Shown here piece by piece: positions 40,629 through 48,814 of a stretch of 64,000 nucleotides of DNA. Source of the DNA: Hydrogenophaga crocea. GTDB lineage: Bacteria > Pseudomonadota > Gammaproteobacteria > Burkholderiales > Burkholderiaceae_C. The position numbers were made by a program, and so were the translations under genes. The stretch lies in NCBI RefSeq assembly GCF_011388215.1, contig NZ_CP049989.1:682001-746000 (forward strand), in the 5' to 3' direction. The notes under the pieces are model-generated. The model searched no databases. It was given only the letters and a program-made list of their open reading frames with translations, and had not been told where the DNA came from. Position 1 is the first letter of the stretch; the number at the start of each line of letters is the position of its first letter.

Positions 40629-41557
40629 GCCGGAGCTGTCCGCCGTCACCCTCCAAGCCGCTGCTGCCGCGGCTGCCTGCACGCCCGGCCGGCGAGCGGC
40701 CGCTGCACACGAGCCTGAGCCCGCGCATCAGCCGCGAGCTGGCCGAGCAGCGCTACGACCGCCAGACCGGCGCGGTCAGCACCGAGCTCGTGCAGCGCAC
40801 CAGCCGCAACCTCGCCACCGGCAAGACACCCGCGGTGCGCCTGCCCGACGAAGACCTGGTGGCCTCGCTGCCGCCCGGCGCGCAGGCGATCGACTTCGGC
40901 ATTGCCGACGGGCAATGCCTGCCGGCCTTTCTCAAGCGGCAGGTGCACGTCACCGGCATCGACCAGGACGCCGCGGCCATCACCACGCTGCAGCGCCACT
41001 GGGGCCAGCACCCCGACGCGCAGCGGCTGCGCTTCGTGGTGGGCAGCAGCCTGAGGGCCGCGCCCTTCGACGACGGCGCCGTGGACTACGTGCGCCTGTG
41101 CAACGTGCTGCCCTACCTGAGCGACGCGGCGCTGCGCGAAACCCTGCAGCAGGCGCGCGACCTGTTGCGGCCTTCGGGGCGCATCTTCGCCACGCTGTAC
41201 CACCGCGCGCAAACCAGCGAATGGGGCCGCCGCCACAGCGTGGCCGAGGCGCTGGCGCTCGCGCCCGACGGCCTGCGCTGCCGGCTGCACGGTGTGCACT
41301 ACGAGGCCTATGGGCGCAACCAGTTGCTGCTGCCCGACGGCGCACGCCACAGCTCGGGCTTCACCGGCATGCGCCTGGACAGCACCGGCGGCGCCGGCGC
41401 CGTGCCCGCAGCCCAGGTGGACCGGGAGATCGGTCTGGCCGCGCGCATGCTCGACGAGGACGGCGCCGAGTTTCTCGTGATCCGCGTGTGCCTGGTGCTG
41501 GGCCGGGCCGGGCCGGTCGAAGACCCGGTGGCCTTCGCCGAGTACCGGCCCCACTAG
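40616..41557 (+). CDS. Class I SAM-dependent methyltransferase domain protein
   Basis: This 313-residue protein begins with a polar, proline-rich N-terminus of about 80 residues. A Rossmann methyltransferase core follows: IDFGIADGQ is motif I, VTGIDQD the acidic ribose-binding residue, and VDYVRLCNVLPYLSD motif IV. The second half, with YHRAQTSEWGRRHSVAE, does not suggest a known substrate. The ATG at 40616 has a strong AGGAGG site; an ATG nine bases on is the alternative. It is not part of an obvious operon, and no substrate can be named. Confidence 0.7.
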   Translation: MHAMSRSCPPSPSKPLLPRLPARPAGERPLHTSLSPRISRELAEQRYDRQTGAVSTELVQRTSRNLATGKTPAVRLPDEDLVASLPPGAQAIDFGIADGQCLPAFLKRQVHVTGIDQDAAAITTLQRHWGQHPDAQRLRFVVGSSLRAAPFDDGAVDYVRLCNVLPYLSDAALRETLQQARDLLRPSGRIFATLYHRAQTSEWGRRHSVAEALALAPDGLRCRLHGVHYEAYGRNQLLLPDGARHSSGFTGMRLDSTGGAGAVPAAQVDREIGLAARMLDEDGAEFLVIRVCLVLGRAGPVEDPVAFAEYRPH

Positions 41558-41560
41558 GCC

Positions 41561-42685
41561 TCAGCCGCCCCAGACCTCGCGCGCCGTTTCCACCACCAGC
41601 GCGAGCTTCTTGCGCTGGTCTTCCACGGCGATGTTGTTGCCGTGCACCGTGCTCGAGAAGCCGCACTGCGGCGACAGGCAGAGCTGCTCCAGCGGCGCGT
41701 ACTTCGCGGCCTCGTCGATGCGGCGCTTGAGGTCGTCCTTGCTTTCGAGCTGGCCGAACTTGGTGGTGACCAGGCCCAGCACCACGGTCTTGCCCTTGCC
41801 CAGGAAGCGCAGGGGGCGGAAGTCGCCCGAGCGGTCGTCGTCGTACTCGAGGAAGAAGGCGTCGAGCCGCATCTCGGACAGCAGGGCCTCGGCCACGGGT
41901 TCGTAGTTGCCGGCCGCCGCGTGCGTGCTCTTGAAGTTGCCGCGGCACAGGTGCATGGCCAGGGTCATGCCCTTGGGCTTGCGGTCGACCACCTTGTTGA
42001 TGAAGCTGGCGTAGCGGTGCGGCAGCTCGTTGGGGTCGTCACCGCGCTGGCGGGCGGCCTCGCGCATCTTCTCGTCGCACAGGTAGGCCATGTTGGTGTC
42101 GTCCATCTGCACGTAGGTGCAGCCGGCGTCGGCCAGGCTCTGCAGCTCGTCCGCGTAGGCCTGGGCCACGTCGTCGTAGAAGGCCGGGTCGAGCTCGGGG
42201 TAGGCGTCCTTGCTGATGCCCGCGCGGCCGCCGCGGAAGTGCAGCATGGTGGGCGAGGGGATGGTCACCTTGGGCAACAGGCCGGGCAGGCCCAGCGCCT
42301 TCACCTGCGCCTGCAGGTACTGGAAGTCGGCGAGCTGGATGTTCTTGGCGTGGCGCACCTTGTCGATCACGCGGATCACGGGCGGGGCCAGTTCCTCGGT
42401 GCCGTCGGGCTTGCGGATGGTGACCGGGATGTCGGTCTTCACGCCGCCGAGCTGCTCGAGGAAGTCGATGTGGAAGTAGGTGCGGCGGAACTCGCCGTCG
42501 GTGATCGACTGCAGGCCGACGTCGGCCTGGAATTTCACGATCTCGGTGATCGCGCGGTCCTCGACCTCGCGCAGCTGCGCCGCCGTGATCTCGCCCTTGG
42601 CCTTCTGTTCGCGCGCCTGCAGCAGGTAGGCGGGGCGCAGAAAGCTGCCGACGTGGTCGGCGCGGAACGGGGGGTTCAGGCTCAT
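41561..42685 (-). CDS. MetE C-terminal-type (cobalamin-independent) methyltransferase
   Basis: This 374-residue protein corresponds only to the catalytic half of methionine synthase MetE. The four zinc ligands are present: H245 and C247 in MHLCRGN, E280 in FFLEYDD, and C341 in LSPQCGFSS. Short proteins of this kind (YxjG/YxjH type) transfer methyl groups to homocysteine from donors that are often unknown. The gene is divergent from vanA, the vanillate O-demethylase, and shares its control region, so a link to one-carbon metabolism is conceivable. VanAB itself releases formaldehyde, not a methyl donor. The N-terminal MetE domain is absent. Confidence 0.88.
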   Translation of the reverse strand: MSLNPPFRADHVGSFLRPAYLLQAREQKAKGEITAAQLREVEDRAITEIVKFQADVGLQSITDGEFRRTYFHIDFLEQLGGVKTDIPVTIRKPDGTEELAPPVIRVIDKVRHAKNIQLADFQYLQAQVKALGLPGLLPKVTIPSPTMLHFRGGRAGISKDAYPELDPAFYDDVAQAYADELQSLADAGCTYVQMDDTNMAYLCDEKMREAARQRGDDPNELPHRYASFINKVVDRKPKGMTLAMHLCRGNFKSTHAAAGNYEPVAEALLSEMRLDAFFLEYDDDRSGDFRPLRFLGKGKTVVLGLVTTKFGQLESKDDLKRRIDEAAKYAPLEQLCLSPQCGFSSTVHGNNIAVEDQRKKLALVVETAREVWGG

Positions 42686-42766
42686 CTTGTCTCCAGGGAG
42701 GGGGGGTTGGGTTCGGGAGCGGCGACGGTAGCGGATGCGCCGCCGGGCCGCAACCGCTGCGTTCGC

Positions 42767-42852
42767 CATGGATACAGAAAATGCCTGAATCCCAGCGATT
42801 CACCCGGAAATCGCGCGGTTTTCGGGCATCCATGTATACATTGCGTATCCAT
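42767..42852. promoter_or_regulatory. Three related operator-like sites before vanA
   Basis: ATGGATACAG (42767-42776), the perfect palindrome ATGTATACAT (42832-42841) and GTATCCAT (42845-42852, overlapping the vanA start codon) share the core TNNATAC/GTATNNA. They are likely binding sites for the GntR-type regulator encoded behind vanA. Confidence 0.65.
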
Positions 42853-43945
42853 GAACACCACCCCCAACCACTTTCCGCTCAACGCCTGGTACGCCGCCGC
42901 CTACGACGTGGAGGTCGGCCGCAGCCTGCTCGCGCGCACGGTCTGCAACCAGAAACTGGTGCTCTACCGCCAGACCGGCGGCCGCGTGGCCGCGCTCGAA
43001 GACGCCTGCTGGCACCGGCTGCTGCCGCTGTCCATGGGCCGGCTCGAGGGCGACGAGGTGGTCTGTGGCTACCACGGCCTGGTGTTCAACGCCGAGGGCC
43101 GCTGCACCCACATGCCGAGCCAGGAAACGCTCAACCCCTCGGCCTGCGTGCGGCGCTTTCCGGTGGCCGAGAAGCACCGCTTCGTGTGGATCTGGCCCGG
43201 CGACCCGGCGCTGGCCGACGAAGCCCTGATCCCCGACCTGCACTGGAACCACGACCCCGAGTGGGCGGGTGACGGCAAGATGATCCGCGTGAAGTGCGAC
43301 TACCGGCTGGTGATCGACAACCTCATGGACCTCACGCACGAGACCTTCGTGCACGGCAGCAGCATCGGCAACCGCGCGGTGGCCGAGGCGCCCTTCGTGG
43401 CCACGCACGGCGATCGCACCGCCACCGTCACGCGCTGGATGGAGAACATCGAGGCGCCGCCGTTCTGGGCCGGCCAGATCCAGCAGGCGCGCGGCTACCA
43501 GGGGCCGGTGGACCGCTGGCAGATCATCCGCTTCGAAGCGCCGTGCACGGTGGCGATCGACGTCGGCGTGGCGCCCGCGGGCAGCGGCGCGCTGCCGCGC
43601 GACGGCGGCGACCGCAGCCGGGGCGTCAATGGCATGGTGCTCAACACCATCACGCCCGAGACCGACAACACCTGCCTGTACTTCTGGGCCTTCGCGCGCA
43701 ACTACTGCCTGGGCGAGCAGCGCCTGACGCACCAGCTGCGCGAGGGCGTGGCCGGCATCTTCCGCGAAGACGAGTTCGTGCTCGAAGCGCAGCAGAAGGC
43801 GATCGAGGAACACCCCGACCACAAGTTCTACAACCTCAACATCGACGCCGGCGCGATGTGGGCGCGGCGCCTGATCGACCGGATGGTGGACGCCGAGCGC
43901 GGCACGCCGGGCTCCACCGTCCTCCCCATCCGCCGCGCGGGCTGA
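42851..43945 (+). CDS. vanA: Vanillate O-demethylase oxygenase subunit
   Basis: This 364-residue Rieske-type monooxygenase demethylates vanillate to protocatechuate and formaldehyde. The Rieske 2Fe-2S ligands are C53, H55, C72 and H75. The mononuclear iron site is in [12 protein letters not shown] (D160, H163, H168). The start [14 protein letters not shown] is typical of VanA. The reductase VanB is encoded two genes downstream, with the regulator gene between them. The ATG at 42851 sits in an operator-rich leader. Ferulate degradation through the nearby CoA operon would supply its substrate. Confidence 0.93.
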   Translation: MNTTPNHFPLNAWYAAAYDVEVGRSLLARTVCNQKLVLYRQTGGRVAALEDACWHRLLPLSMGRLEGDEVVCGYHGLVFNAEGRCTHMPSQETLNPSACVRRFPVAEKHRFVWIWPGDPALADEALIPDLHWNHDPEWAGDGKMIRVKCDYRLVIDNLMDLTHETFVHGSSIGNRAVAEAPFVATHGDRTATVTRWMENIEAPPFWAGQIQQARGYQGPVDRWQIIRFEAPCTVAIDVGVAPAGSGALPRDGGDRSRGVNGMVLNTITPETDNTCLYFWAFARNYCLGEQRLTHQLREGVAGIFREDEFVLEAQQKAIEEHPDHKFYNLNIDAGAMWARRLIDRMVDAERGTPGSTVLPIRRAG

Positions 43946-43949
43946 CGCC

Positions 43950-44711
43950 ATGGCCCCCCAAGTCCTGGCCGATGGCGTGCCCGAAAGCGCCCAGGTGCGT
44001 GCGCTGCTGCAGCTGCGCGAGCTGATCCTCTCGGGCGAGCTCGCGGGCGGCTCGCGCATCGCCGAGCTCGCCATCGTCGAGCGCCTGGGCGTGTCGCGCA
44101 CGCCGGTGCGCGCCGCGCTGCTGCGGCTCGAACAGGAAGGCCTGCTGCGCGCGCTGCCCGGCGGCGGTTATGTGGTCGAGACCTTTTCCGAGCGCGACAT
44201 CGCCGACGCCATCGAGCTGCGCGGCACGCTCGAAGGCCTGCTGGCGCGGCTCGCGGCCGAGCGCGGCGCGCCAGCGGCCGTGCTCACCGAAGCGCGCGGC
44301 GTGCTCGCGCGCATCGACGCCGTGCTCGCCACGCCCACGCTCGACGACGAGGCCTTCTCCGACTACGTGGCGCTCAACAGCCGCTTTCACGTGCTGCTGG
44401 CCGAGATGGCCGACAGCCCCACGGTGGAGCGCCAGCTCGAACGCGTGTGCGCGCTGCCCTTCGCCTCGCCCTCGGGCTTCGTGCTCGCCGAGGCCGAATC
44501 GACCCAGGCGCGCGACATGCTCATCGTCGCGCAGGACCAGCACCGCCAGGTGCTCGACGCCATCGAACGCCGCGAGAGCGCGCGCGCCGAGGCCATCCTG
44601 CGCGAGCACTCGCGGCTGGCGCAGCGCAACCTGCGCGCCGTGCTCGCGGGCCACACCCAGGGGCAGGCGCACGCCGCCATGCCCGCGCTCAAACTCATCC
44701 GCCGCCGCTGA
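43950..44711 (+). CDS. vanR: GntR family (FCD domain) regulator, VanR-like
   Basis: This 253-residue regulator has an N-terminal winged helix ([29 protein letters not shown] at about 34-62) and an all-helical FCD effector domain. It lies between vanA and vanB with 4-bp gaps, a place where VanR repressors of vanillate genes are often found. VanR-type proteins are released by vanillate. Palindromic sites with the GTATAC core typical of FCD regulators lie directly before vanA. The name VanR is inferred from position and family rather than from a specific signature. Confidence 0.85.
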   Translation: MAPQVLADGVPESAQVRALLQLRELILSGELAGGSRIAELAIVERLGVSRTPVRAALLRLEQEGLLRALPGGGYVVETFSERDIADAIELRGTLEGLLARLAAERGAPAAVLTEARGVLARIDAVLATPTLDDEAFSDYVALNSRFHVLLAEMADSPTVERQLERVCALPFASPSGFVLAEAESTQARDMLIVAQDQHRQVLDAIERRESARAEAILREHSRLAQRNLRAVLAGHTQGQAHAAMPALKLIRRR

Positions 44712-44715
44712 CCCC

Positions 44716-45756
44716 ATGAAGAGCAACCCCGTCTGGCAGACCGCGCGTGTCGCCGCCATCACCGATCTCACGCCCACCGTGCGCGAATTCCTGCTGCAGC
44801 CCGAAGGCGGCAGCGCCATCGCCTGGCCGCCGGGTGCGCACCTGCAGCTGCGCCTGCGCGTGGCCGGGCGCGAGCAGACGCGTTCGTACTCGCTGGTGGG
44901 TCTGCCCGTCGAGGCGGGCGGCGCCTACCGCATCGCGGTCAAGCGGCTCGACGACGGCCGCGGCGGCTCCCGGGCCATGTGGTCGCTCGCGGTGGGCGAC
45001 ACGCTGCCCGTGAGCGCGCCGCAGAACCACTTCGCGCTCGCGCTCGACGCGCCCGAGAGCCTGCTGCTCGCGGGCGGCATCGGCATCACGCCGCTGGTGG
45101 GCATGGCGCGCGCGCTGCGCCAGCAGGGGCGCGCCGTGCGCCTGCTGTACGGCGCGCGCAGCCAGGCCGAGCTGGCCTATGCCGAGGCGCTGCGCGCCGA
45201 GCTCGGCGAGGCCCTGGTCACCGCGGTGGCCGAGCGCGGCGAGCGGCTCGACCTCGCGGGCGCCATCGCCGCGCTGCCCATGGGTGCGCCGTGTTACGTC
45301 TGCGGGCCCGCGGGCCTGCTCGACGCCGCGCGCGCCGCCTGGGCCGCGCAGGGCCGCGCCGCGGCCGACCTGCGCTTCGAAACCTTCGGCAGCGGCGGCC
45401 GGCTGCCCACGGGCAGCTTCGTGGTGCAGGTGCCGCGCCACGGCTGCGAGCTCACCGTGCCGCCGGGCGAATCGCTGCTGGACGCGCTCGAGGCCGCGGG
45501 CGTGGAGGTCATGAGCGACTGCCGCCGCGGCGAGTGCGGCCTGTGCGCCATGGACGTGCTCGCGCTCGAAGGCGAGATCGACCACCGCGACGTGTTCCTG
45601 AGCGCGCACGAGCGCGCCGCCAACCAGCGCATCTGCGCCTGCGTGTCTCGGGTGGTGGGCCGCATCACGCTCGACAGCGCCTGGCGCCCCGACGAGCCGG
45701 CCGCCGGCGGCCCCGCGAGCCAGACCCAAGCTCGGGGTTTGCCCCAGGTTTCATAA
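44716..45756 (+). CDS. vanB: Vanillate O-demethylase reductase subunit
   Basis: This 346-residue electron-transfer protein passes electrons from NAD(P)H through flavin to VanA. RSYSL at 56-60 is the flavin site and GGIGITP at 120-126 the nucleotide site. The C-terminal plant-type ferredoxin domain has its 2Fe-2S cysteines at C269, C274, C277 and C307. The order, with ferredoxin at the C-terminus, is that of class IA reductases such as VanB. Its last codons overlap the box upstream of the second TRAP receptor gene. Confidence 0.93.
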   Translation: MKSNPVWQTARVAAITDLTPTVREFLLQPEGGSAIAWPPGAHLQLRLRVAGREQTRSYSLVGLPVEAGGAYRIAVKRLDDGRGGSRAMWSLAVGDTLPVSAPQNHFALALDAPESLLLAGGIGITPLVGMARALRQQGRAVRLLYGARSQAELAYAEALRAELGEALVTAVAERGERLDLAGAIAALPMGAPCYVCGPAGLLDAARAAWAAQGRAAADLRFETFGSGGRLPTGSFVVQVPRHGCELTVPPGESLLDALEAAGVEVMSDCRRGECGLCAMDVLALEGEIDHRDVFLSAHERAANQRICACVSRVVGRITLDSAWRPDEPAAGGPASQTQARGLPQVS

Positions 45757-45771
45757 CATAACGGCATAGCT
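45749..45771. promoter_or_regulatory. Upstream box of the second TRAP receptor gene (copy 2)
   Basis: This is the same 23-bp block as at 37409-37431, with two changes that weaken the left half of its inverted repeat but keep the T-N11-A spacing. It overlaps the vanB stop codon and lies 131 bp upstream of the receptor start codon, nearly the same distance as copy 1. Confidence 0.65.
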
Positions 45772-45901
45772 GAAAGTCGGTCTCCGGACTGGCTGCCCGG
45801 CCGGGCCGCATGCACAGTGTGGGCGCGTTTTTCCCGCCGCCCGTGCCGCCGAGCACCCACACCCCCCCAGGCGCGGGCCCCAACCCGATCGGAGACAGAC
45901 G

Positions 45902-46939
45902 ATGAACTTCCTGAAGCGACGCACCGCGCTCGCGGTGCTCGGTGCGGTGGCCGCGGCCACGGTGGCCGGCACCGCCATGGCCCAGACCGTCACGCTGCGC
46001 CTGCACCAGATGCTGCCGCAGCAGGCCACCATTCCCGCGCGCGCCCTGGTGCCCTGGGCCCAGAAGGTCGAGGCCGATTCGGGGGGGCGCATCAAGGTGC
46101 AGCTGTTCCACGCCATGCAGCTCGGCGGCGCGCCGCCGCAGCTGTTCGACCAGGCCCGCGACGGCGTGGTCGACCTCACCTGGACCGTGCTCGGCTACAC
46201 CCCGGGCCGCTTCCCCAAGACCGAGGTGTTCGAGCTGCCGTTCATGAGCGGTGACCCGGTGGCCTCGTCGCGCGCCATCCAGGAGTACGTGGAGAAGTTC
46301 GCCGCCGACGAGTTCAAGGACGTCAAGCTCATCGCCGTGCACACCCACGGCCCCGGCCTGTTCCACAGCAAGACGCCCATCACCGGCCTGGAGAGCCTGC
46401 GCGGCATGAAGGTGCGCGGCGGCTCGCGCATCATCAACAACATGCTGGTCAAGCTCGGCGCCACGCCCGTGGGCATGCCCGTGCCGGCCGTGACCGACGC
46501 GCTCACCAAGGGCACCATCGACGCCACCACCATCCCCTGGGAGGTCACGCCTTCGCTCAAGGTGACCGAGCTGGTGAAGAACCACACCACCTTCGCCGGC
46601 AAGGAAGGCCTGTACACCCAGACCTTCGCGTTCTCGATGAACCGCGCGTCCTACGAGAAGCTGCCGCCCGATCTCAAGGCGGTGATCGACAAGAACTCGG
46701 GCATCGAGACCGCGGCCCTGTTCGGCCGCGCGATGGAAGAGGGCGACAAGGCCGGCCGCGACATCGCGGTCAAGGCCGGCAACAACATCGTCGCGCTCGA
46801 CATCCAGGAAACCCAGCGCTGGCGCCGCACCGCGTCCACCGTGGAGACCGACTGGATCAACGAAGTGAAGGGCAAGGGCATCGACGGCGCGAAGCTCGCG
46901 GCCGAGGCCCGGGCCCTGATCGCCAAGCACAGCCGATAA
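45902..46939 (+). CDS. dctP: TRAP transporter substrate-binding protein (DctP family), copy 2
   Basis: This 345-residue periplasmic receptor has a signal peptide ending AMAQ at about residue 26. In blocks aligned by eye, about four of five residues equal those of the receptor at 37565, including QLFDQARDGVVD, KVRGGSRIINNML and PWEVTPSLK. It is followed by the small and large permease genes, forming a full TRAP system placed directly after vanB. An aromatic acid such as vanillate or ferulate is the likely ligand, inferred from the neighbours. A G7 run in the gene (46081-46087) is in frame. Confidence 0.92.
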   Translation: MNFLKRRTALAVLGAVAAATVAGTAMAQTVTLRLHQMLPQQATIPARALVPWAQKVEADSGGRIKVQLFHAMQLGGAPPQLFDQARDGVVDLTWTVLGYTPGRFPKTEVFELPFMSGDPVASSRAIQEYVEKFAADEFKDVKLIAVHTHGPGLFHSKTPITGLESLRGMKVRGGSRIINNMLVKLGATPVGMPVPAVTDALTKGTIDATTIPWEVTPSLKVTELVKNHTTFAGKEGLYTQTFAFSMNRASYEKLPPDLKAVIDKNSGIETAALFGRAMEEGDKAGRDIAVKAGNNIVALDIQETQRWRRTASTVETDWINEVKGKGIDGAKLAAEARALIAKHSR

Positions 46940-47006
46940 TCGCGGCTCTTTCGACGGCCGGTCCGCTCCCGGTGATGCCGGGGCCGGATCGGCTTGATTT
47001 TTCTGA

Positions 47007-47498
47007 TTGGACCCCGCCTTGAAGTTCCTCTCGTTCTTAGCCCAGGTCTGCGCGGTGCTGGCCGGCTTCATCCTCACCGCGGTGACGCTGGTCACCTGCG
47101 TCAGCCTCATCGGCCGCAACACCACCGGCTGGACCATCCTCGGCGACTACGAACTCACGGCCGTGGCCGCGGGCGCCGCCGTGGCCCTGTTCATGCCGCT
47201 GTGCCAACTGCGCCGCGAAAACATCATCGTGGACTTCTTCACCGCCAAGGCGCCGGCTTCCGTCAACGCCCTGTTCGACCGCTTCGGCGCCCTGCTCATG
47301 GCCCTCATGATCGGTGTCATCGGCTGGCGCACCGCCGTCGGCGGCCTCAGCGCGCGCGAGTCCATGACCACCACCATGATGCTCGGCTTCCCCGAGTGGA
47401 TCACTTACGCGGCCATGGTGCCGCCGCTGCTGCTCACCGCGGCGATCGCGCTGGCGCAGACCTTCGGCCCGGCCCTGGACGAGGAGGGCGCTGCATGA
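47007..47498 (+). CDS. dctQ: TRAP transporter small permease (DctQ)
   Basis: This 163-residue inner-membrane protein has four segments. The DctQ features are visible in VSLIGRNTTGWTILGDYELT and MPLCQLRRENIIVDFF. No ATG start is available: TTG at 47007 is used, and TTG at 47019 (giving KFLSFLAQV) is an equally possible start; neither has a good ribosome site. A weak hairpin (CCCGG-N5-CCGGG, 46968-46982) in the gap after the receptor gene may let the receptor be made in excess. Its stop codon overlaps the dctM start (ATGA). Confidence 0.88.
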   Translation: MDPALKFLSFLAQVCAVLAGFILTAVTLVTCVSLIGRNTTGWTILGDYELTAVAAGAAVALFMPLCQLRRENIIVDFFTAKAPASVNALFDRFGALLMALMIGVIGWRTAVGGLSARESMTTTMMLGFPEWITYAAMVPPLLLTAAIALAQTFGPALDEEGAA

Positions 47499-48814
47499 GC
47501 TCGCTTGCCATGGCCCTCAGCATCTTCGGCGTCATGCTCGGCCTCATGGCCGTGCGCGTGCCGATCGCGGTCGCGATGTTCGCGGCCGGCACCTTCGGCT
47601 ACCTCTACCAAGTGGGCCTGCCGCCCTTCCTCAACAACCTCAACGGCCTCGCGTTCGCGCGCTTCGCGAGCTACGACCTGTCGGTGATCCCGCTGTTCAT
47701 CCTGATGGGCAACTTCGCCACGCAGGGCGGCATCTCCAAGGCGCTGTTCCAGTTCGCGAGCGTGATCATGGCGCGCTTCAAGGGCGGCCTGGCCATGGCC
47801 GCCGTGGGCGCAAGCGCGGCCTTCGGCTCCATCTGCGGTTCGTCCATCGCCACCGCGGCCACCATCACCTCGGTGGCCCTGCCCGAGATGAAGCGCCACG
47901 GCTACTCGGGTCGCCTGGCCACGGGCACGCTGGCTGCGGGCGGCACGCTGGGCATCCTGATCCCGCCCTCGGTGCCGCTGGTGATCTACGCCATCCTGAC
48001 CGAGCAGAACATCGCCAAGCTGTTCGCCGCGGCCACCATTCCCGGCATCATCGCGATGCTGGGCTACATGATCGCGATCGCGATCTACGTGCGCGTGCGC
48101 CCCGGCCATGCGCCCGACCACAACCTCGACCTGCCGAAGATGTCGCTTCAGGCGGTGATGGGCGTGCTGCCGCTCGCGGTGGTGTTCCTGATCGTGTTCG
48201 GCGGCATCTACGGCGGCCTGTTCACCCCCACCGAAGGCGCGGGCGTGGGCGTGGCCTGCACCTTCATCGCGGCCGTGCTCAAGGGCGAGCTCACGCTCAA
48301 GAAGGTCAAGGAGTGCTTCCTGTCGACCGCCTCGGCCAGCGCCATGATCTTCATGATCTTCATCGGCGCCGACATGATGAACACCTCGCTGGCGCTCACG
48401 CAGGTGCCGGCGCAGCTGGCCAGCGTGATCCAGGGCTGGGACGTGCCGCCCGTGATGGTGGTGGGCGGCATCCTGCTGTTCTACGTGGTGCTGGGCGCGG
48501 TGATGGACGAGCTGTCCATGATCCTGCTCACCATCCCCATCTTCTTCCCCGTGATCATGGGCCTGGATTTCGGCATGCCGCAGGAATCGGTCGCCATCTG
48601 GTTCGGCATCATGGTGCTCATGACGGTCGGCTTCGGCCTGCTCGCACCGCCCGTGGGCCTGAACGTGTACGTGGTCAACGGCATGGCCAAGGACGTGCCG
48701 ATCGGCGAGAGCTACCGCGGCGTGATGCCCTTCCTCGCGGCCGACACGCTGCGCACGCTGCTGCTGCTGTTCTTCCCGCCGATCTCCCTCTGGCTCGTCC
48801 AGTTCGTGGGATGA
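47495..48814 (+). CDS. dctM: TRAP transporter large permease (DctM)
   Basis: This 439-residue membrane protein has about twelve segments and is the sodium-driven channel of the TRAP system. Characteristic pieces are AAFGSICGSSIATAATITSVALPEMKRHGYS, AAGGTLGILIPPSVPLVIYAI and GLLAPPVGLNVYVVNG. It starts inside the dctQ stop codon and ends overlapping the following Bug-type gene (ATGA). It probably serves both TRAP receptors of this window, since the receptor at 37565 has no permease beside it. Confidence 0.94.
   Translation: MSSLAMALSIFGVMLGLMAVRVPIAVAMFAAGTFGYLYQVGLPPFLNNLNGLAFARFASYDLSVIPLFILMGNFATQGGISKALFQFASVIMARFKGGLAMAAVGASAAFGSICGSSIATAATITSVALPEMKRHGYSGRLATGTLAAGGTLGILIPPSVPLVIYAILTEQNIAKLFAAATIPGIIAMLGYMIAIAIYVRVRPGHAPDHNLDLPKMSLQAVMGVLPLAVVFLIVFGGIYGGLFTPTEGAGVGVACTFIAAVLKGELTLKKVKECFLSTASASAMIFMIFIGADMMNTSLALTQVPAQLASVIQGWDVPPVMVVGGILLFYVVLGAVMDELSMILLTIPIFFPVIMGLDFGMPQESVAIWFGIMVLMTVGFGLLAPPVGLNVYVVNGMAKDVPIGESYRGVMPFLAADTLRTLLLLFFPPISLWLVQFVG

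Noticed and set aside
40616..41557. Secreted effector, because of the proline-rich N-terminus
   Set aside because: There is no secretion signal or secretion-system gene, and the core is an ordinary methyltransferase domain.
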